From: Yersinia canariae
GTDB lineage: Bacteria > Pseudomonadota > Gammaproteobacteria > Enterobacterales > Enterobacteriaceae
Length of the DNA: 64,000 nucleotides
Assembly: GCF_009831415.1 (NCBI RefSeq)
Contig: NZ_CP043727.1
Span: 1,922,001 to 1,986,000 of the forward strand
Reading direction: 5' to 3'
Positions 63,481 through 64,000 of the stretch are shown piece after piece. The position numbers were made by a program, and so were the translations under genes. Within the stretch, counting starts at the first letter, position 1, and each line of letters opens with the position of its first letter. Below the pieces are notes generated by a model. The model was not told the DNA's origin, ran no database searches, and was given only the letters and a program-made list of their open reading frames with translations.

Positions 63481-63987
63481 CTAGCGTGGACTAATTACTC
63501 GGACGTCTGCAAGTTTCTTATCCCAAAAAGTAAACTCTATGCCGGAGTGAAGATAGGTTATCGTGTGTTCATGCGCTCCAGGCATTGCTCCAAACTCTGA
63601 AACTACACTATCACCTTCTCTCGTTGGGGTTCCATAGGCTTTATATACATCTTGTATAGAGCTATTTTTGCCTATTCCTTTATCGGTTATACCTTCAAAT
63701 GATTTGTATTTTGGAAGTCTGTAATACAGAAAGACCGCGGCTATTTTTCCTTCATTGTTGTACGAAGCATCTATCCCCTTCGTTGGAAGGAGTAGATAAC
63801 CATCTTTCATCACTAAATCTTTTGAAAAGTTTGATGTTGCATGTTCGATGGAATCACCAAGTGAAAGATTTTCTATACCTACACCAGGAGTTATTGTATA
63901 GCTATCATAAGATTGCTTTTGATCTACGACCGAGGTACACCCTAATAGATTTAGGGTGAAGCATAGAAGCAACATTAAGCGAAGCAT
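63481..63987 (-). CDS. Hypothetical lipoprotein
   Basis: 168 aa: signal peptide MLRLMLLLCFTLNLLGC with lipobox LLGC (Cys17), then a soluble domain without recognised motif; the repeated aromatic-Gly turns suggest a beta-rich fold. Start ATG 63987 follows GGATGG; the frame is open four codons more, to a TTG at the window edge. The gap 63393-63480 holds nothing recognisable. Confidence 0.75.
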   Translation of the reverse strand: MLRLMLLLCFTLNLLGCTSVVDQKQSYDSYTITPGVGIENLSLGDSIEHATSNFSKDLVMKDGYLLLPTKGIDASYNNEGKIAAVFLYYRLPKYKSFEGITDKGIGKNSSIQDVYKAYGTPTREGDSVVSEFGAMPGAHEHTITYLHSGIEFTFWDKKLADVRVISPR

Positions 63988-64000
63988 ATAACCATCCAAA

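Overview
The window is chromosomal DNA of an enterobacterium, most likely a Yersinia of the enterocolitica-like group. The first 47.7 kb follow the conserved enteric order rne-rluC-yceF-yceD-rpmF-fab cluster-pabC-mltG-tmk-holB-tatD-ptsG, then hinT-ycfL-lpoB-thiK-nagZ-ycfP-ndh-ycfJ-mfd-lolCDE-nagK-cobB-pepT-roxA-phoQP-purB-hflD-mnmA-nudJ-rluE-icd. The proteins are close to, but distinct from, their E. coli counterparts. An ERIC-type repeat, an SgrR-family gene beside ptsG and a Vat-type acetyltransferase fit Yersinia. The species is inferred from remembered protein families, not from a search.

Core, 1-47.8 kb. RNase E (5' part only) is divergent from rluC. A transcription unit starts at yceD-rpmF and runs through the type II fatty-acid synthesis genes plsX-fabHDG-acpP-fabF, with terminators after acpP and fabF. 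It continues with pabC (folate), mltG (peptidoglycan), tmk and holB (DNA precursors and replication) and a TatD-family nuclease. ptsG carries CRP-like, Mlc/NagC-like and SgrS-target sequences in its leader, and a large SgrR-family regulator lies tail to tail with it. A block of envelope and recycling genes follows (ycfL, lpoB, thiK, nagZ, ycfP). Next come ndh with a perfect FNR box, mfd, the LolCDE lipoprotein exporter, nagK, the CobB sirtuin and pepT. On the minus strand are roxA, phoPQ, an outer-membrane barrel gene inserted between purB and phoP, purB-hflD-mnmA, and nudJ-rluE.

Accessory region, 47.8-64 kb. It begins at the 3' end of icd, a known prophage attachment gene. It opens with a lambda-type integrase that has lost its N-terminal arm-binding domain, then orphan small ORFs. 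Next is an 836-bp cassette holding a Vat-type (streptogramin A/xenobiotic) acetyltransferase, bounded by inverted ends that match those of a complete 1221-bp IS30-family element about 4 kb downstream. Between cassette and IS are two MFS efflux genes, a divergent TetR repressor with palindromic operators, and a GNAT acetyltransferase. Beyond the IS are a frameshifted small secreted-protein gene, a small membrane protein, an orphan phage tail-fibre assembly gene, a 1017-aa autotransporter with a repetitive passenger, a ClbS/DfsB-like gene whose expected start codon reads ATA, a decayed Tn3-type resolvase, a membrane-anchored alpha/beta hydrolase and a lipoprotein.

The most notable observation is the non-autonomous IS30-ended cassette in which a resistance-type acetyltransferase occupies the place and orientation of a transposase, with a potential trans-acting IS30 transposase nearby. 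No tRNA, rRNA or CRISPR array was seen.
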